DNA of 64,000 nucleotides from an uncultured Desulfovibrionaceae bacterium. Lineage in GTDB: Bacteria > Desulfobacterota > Desulfovibrionia > Desulfovibrionales > Desulfovibrionaceae. The first letter of the stretch is position 1. The number at the start of each line of letters is the position of its first letter. A model generated the notes under the pieces. The model searched no databases. It saw only the letters and a program-made list of their open reading frames with translations, and was not told where the DNA came from. Both the position numbers and the translations under genes were made by a program. Shown here in pieces: positions 62,796 through 64,000 of the stretch. The stretch covers positions 62,001-126,000 of the forward strand of contig CASGAP010000001.1 in assembly GCA_949299515.1 (NCBI GenBank), given 5' to 3'.

Positions 62796-63878
62796 CTAAC
62801 GTTTTTTGGTGTGGGCAAAAGCAATGGCAAAGCAGACGGCAAGGCCGAGAATAACCGCAAAGGCGCTGTGGGGGCCGATTGCCTGCGCAGAGCTTGCAAT
62901 GCCGAAGTTGTGGGCAAAAGCCGTGCCGACGAACAAACCGATGATATAGGTTGCGGAGTCGTTGTTGCCTTCGCCCGTGGAGAAGAACTGACGTCCGGGG
63001 CAGCCGCCTGCAAGGGCAGCGGCAAAGCCGACTGTCAGCATACTCAGGAAGTTCCAAACGTGGTCGGTATGGGCAATGGGCTGTCCCACAAAGCCGGGAT
63101 TGAATTTGCCGTTGACAAGATTAAGAACAAGCACGGCGATAAACAGCGCAAAAAGCCCGGAGAACAGGTGGATTTCCCTGAACAGGAAAATATCTCTGAA
63201 TGCGCCCATTGTGCAGAAACGGCTTCTTTGCGCAATAATGCCGACAAGGAACGCAACGCCGAGAGAGATCAGCAAAGGTGCGTGCATGGAGCCTGGGCCT
63301 GATTGAGAGTAATAGATAAGTCTGTTGTAGACCGATCCGTCTTTTTCAGGGCTGAAGATTAATAAAAGAAGCAAACCGAGCATAAGCAGCGGAAAGACAA
63401 GTCCGGCTTTTTGGGAAATGGGCATACTTTTTCCGAGGGTATAGCCGCGTTTGAAAAAGCGTGTGCCGATGAAAATGCCTGCGGCAAAGCCGAGAACGCC
63501 CACAACGGCATTCAGGTCGCCGCCTGCGATGCGCAGAACCATGCGCCACGGGCAGCCGAGGAAAACAAGGGCGCTTGTTCCGGTAATTATGCCGAGCACA
63601 AAGCGGACAGCGGGAGATGAACCGCTTTGGGGCTGAAATTCTTTTGAAGCCAGGGCGGCGGCAAAAGAACCGAGAACAAAACCGATGATTTCCGGGCGTA
63701 TGTACTGCACGATTTCCGCTCTGTGCAGACCGAGTCCGCCGGTGGTGTCGCGGGTGAAGCATACGACGCATATGCCCATGTTGGCGGGATTGCCTAAAAA
63801 CTGCAGCAGGAATGCTCCGATGCCAATAAGTAAGCCCGTGAGAACAATTCCTTTAGAGGAACTGAAGAAATTGTACAT
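62796..63878 (-). CDS. yedE: YedE-family selenium/thiosulfate-type transporter (360 aa)
   Basis: Membrane protein with about 10 hydrophobic segments in two halves, each with a Cys motif (FLGCPWRMVLRIAGGDLNAVVG and AGGCPGRQFFSTGEGNNDS), the signature of the YeeE/YedE sulfur-transport fold. A GICVVCFTRDTTGG motif lies near residue 40. In the selenium subfamily this is thought to import or handle selenium. AAGGAGG lies 5 bases upstream of the ATG. Two repeat operators lie upstream. Confidence 0.85.
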   Translation of the reverse strand: MYNFFSSSKGIVLTGLLIGIGAFLLQFLGNPANMGICVVCFTRDTTGGLGLHRAEIVQYIRPEIIGFVLGSFAAALASKEFQPQSGSSPAVRFVLGIITGTSALVFLGCPWRMVLRIAGGDLNAVVGVLGFAAGIFIGTRFFKRGYTLGKSMPISQKAGLVFPLLMLGLLLLLIFSPEKDGSVYNRLIYYSQSGPGSMHAPLLISLGVAFLVGIIAQRSRFCTMGAFRDIFLFREIHLFSGLFALFIAVLVLNLVNGKFNPGFVGQPIAHTDHVWNFLSMLTVGFAAALAGGCPGRQFFSTGEGNNDSATYIIGLFVGTAFAHNFGIASSAQAIGPHSAFAVILGLAVCFAIAFAHTKKR

Positions 63879-63913
63879 GTTAACCTCCTTTATGTACAAT
63901 CCGTATTTTTCTT

Positions 63914-63954
63914 TTGGGCAAACTTACCAAGACAGCGTTGGCAGAATTTACCAA
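63914..63954 (-). promoter_or_regulatory. Two direct repeats of a TTGG-N9-CCAA palindrome ahead of yedE
   Basis: TTGGGCAAACTTACCAA (63914-63930) and TTGGCAGAATTTACCAA (63938-63954) are two 17-mers 24 bases apart. Each is an inverted repeat, and the two share 12 of 17 positions. They lie 36-76 bases upstream of the yedE start. A dimeric regulator bound twice is suggested; the regulator is unknown. Confidence 0.55.
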
Positions 63955-64000
63955 ACAAAAGAAATATTTTTTTCTATTTCCGGGTGGAGGCTGAGGCATA

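Noticed and set aside
6049..63878. Long antisense ORFs opposite real genes (for example inside ileS, dxs, purH)
   Set aside because: They mirror strong genes, have biased compositions and no family motifs.
1..64000. CRISPR arrays, insertion sequences, prophage, rRNA
   Set aside because: I saw no regularly spaced short repeats, transposase motifs, phage genes or rRNA sequence anywhere in the window.
63879..64000. Start of another gene at the right edge
   Set aside because: The last 120 bases hold only the yedE promoter region and repeat operators; no start codon with a ribosome binding site is convincing.

Overview
The window looks like chromosome from a sulfate- or sulfite-reducing deltaproteobacterium of the Desulfovibrionaceae, probably host-associated. 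This rests on gene content, not on any database search: LL-diaminopimelate aminotransferase (dapL), a stand-alone AICAR transformylase, a NIL-domain ferredoxin of the homocysteine type, nickel-pincer-cofactor genes, selenium genes, and a Fur box matching the form I recall for Desulfovibrio. Coding density is high, in short operons on both strands. Most of it is housekeeping.

Region by region: 1-5.9 kb has a head-to-tail pair of fluoride channels, then an operon of an APC permease, a TauA-like binding protein and a membrane-tethered binding protein, then metF. 6-20.2 kb (minus strand) has an RNase II/R-family enzyme, the operon ileS-lspA-PLDc_N-cpoB-NIL ferredoxin-AICAR transformylase, larB-larC, two M20-type amidohydrolase paralogues, a DUF554 protein and tRNA-Leu(UAA). 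20.3-25.2 kb has a selenocysteine peroxiredoxin, cobT, an orphan oligopeptide-type ATPase, a zinc ribbon, a TauE/SafE exporter and lgt. 25.2-34.7 kb has a Fur-box-preceded metal ABC operon, dapL, an FMN oxidoreductase, a purine permease, fetAB and ilvE. 34.9-44.2 kb has dnaX (split by a -1 shift), ybaB, sdaA, an AT-rich DUF6994 island, a pseudouridine synthase, a half-size Na+/Ca2+ exchanger, gapA and fba. 44.4-51.7 kb has a YhaM-like nuclease, tmk, a membrane protein, a secreted low-complexity protein, tolB, an SDR enzyme and a macrodomain/SirTM sirtuin pair. 52-64 kb has a broken autotransporter, an FkbM methyltransferase, HU, the xseB-ispA-dxs isoprenoid cluster with an M23 peptidase, a GT9 transferase, and a TusA-like/YedE selenium pair.

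The most unusual signals are: (1) a family of intergenic elements with imperfect terminal inverted repeats (ends like TTAGGGGTGTTTCC) that abut gene 3' ends and whose end sequence forms the stop codon of several genes; (2) the two-gene ADP-ribosylation module (Zn-macrodomain plus SirTM) without its usual lipoylation partners; (3) a UGA-encoded peroxidatic selenocysteine in a peroxiredoxin that lacks the normal resolving cysteine, with yedE/tusA-like genes elsewhere in the window; (4) an SBP-APC transporter operon; (5) dnaX needing a -1 frameshift at a G5 run. Two of the three frameshifts sit in homopolymers and all three lack one base, so assembly error must be excluded before biology is built on them.
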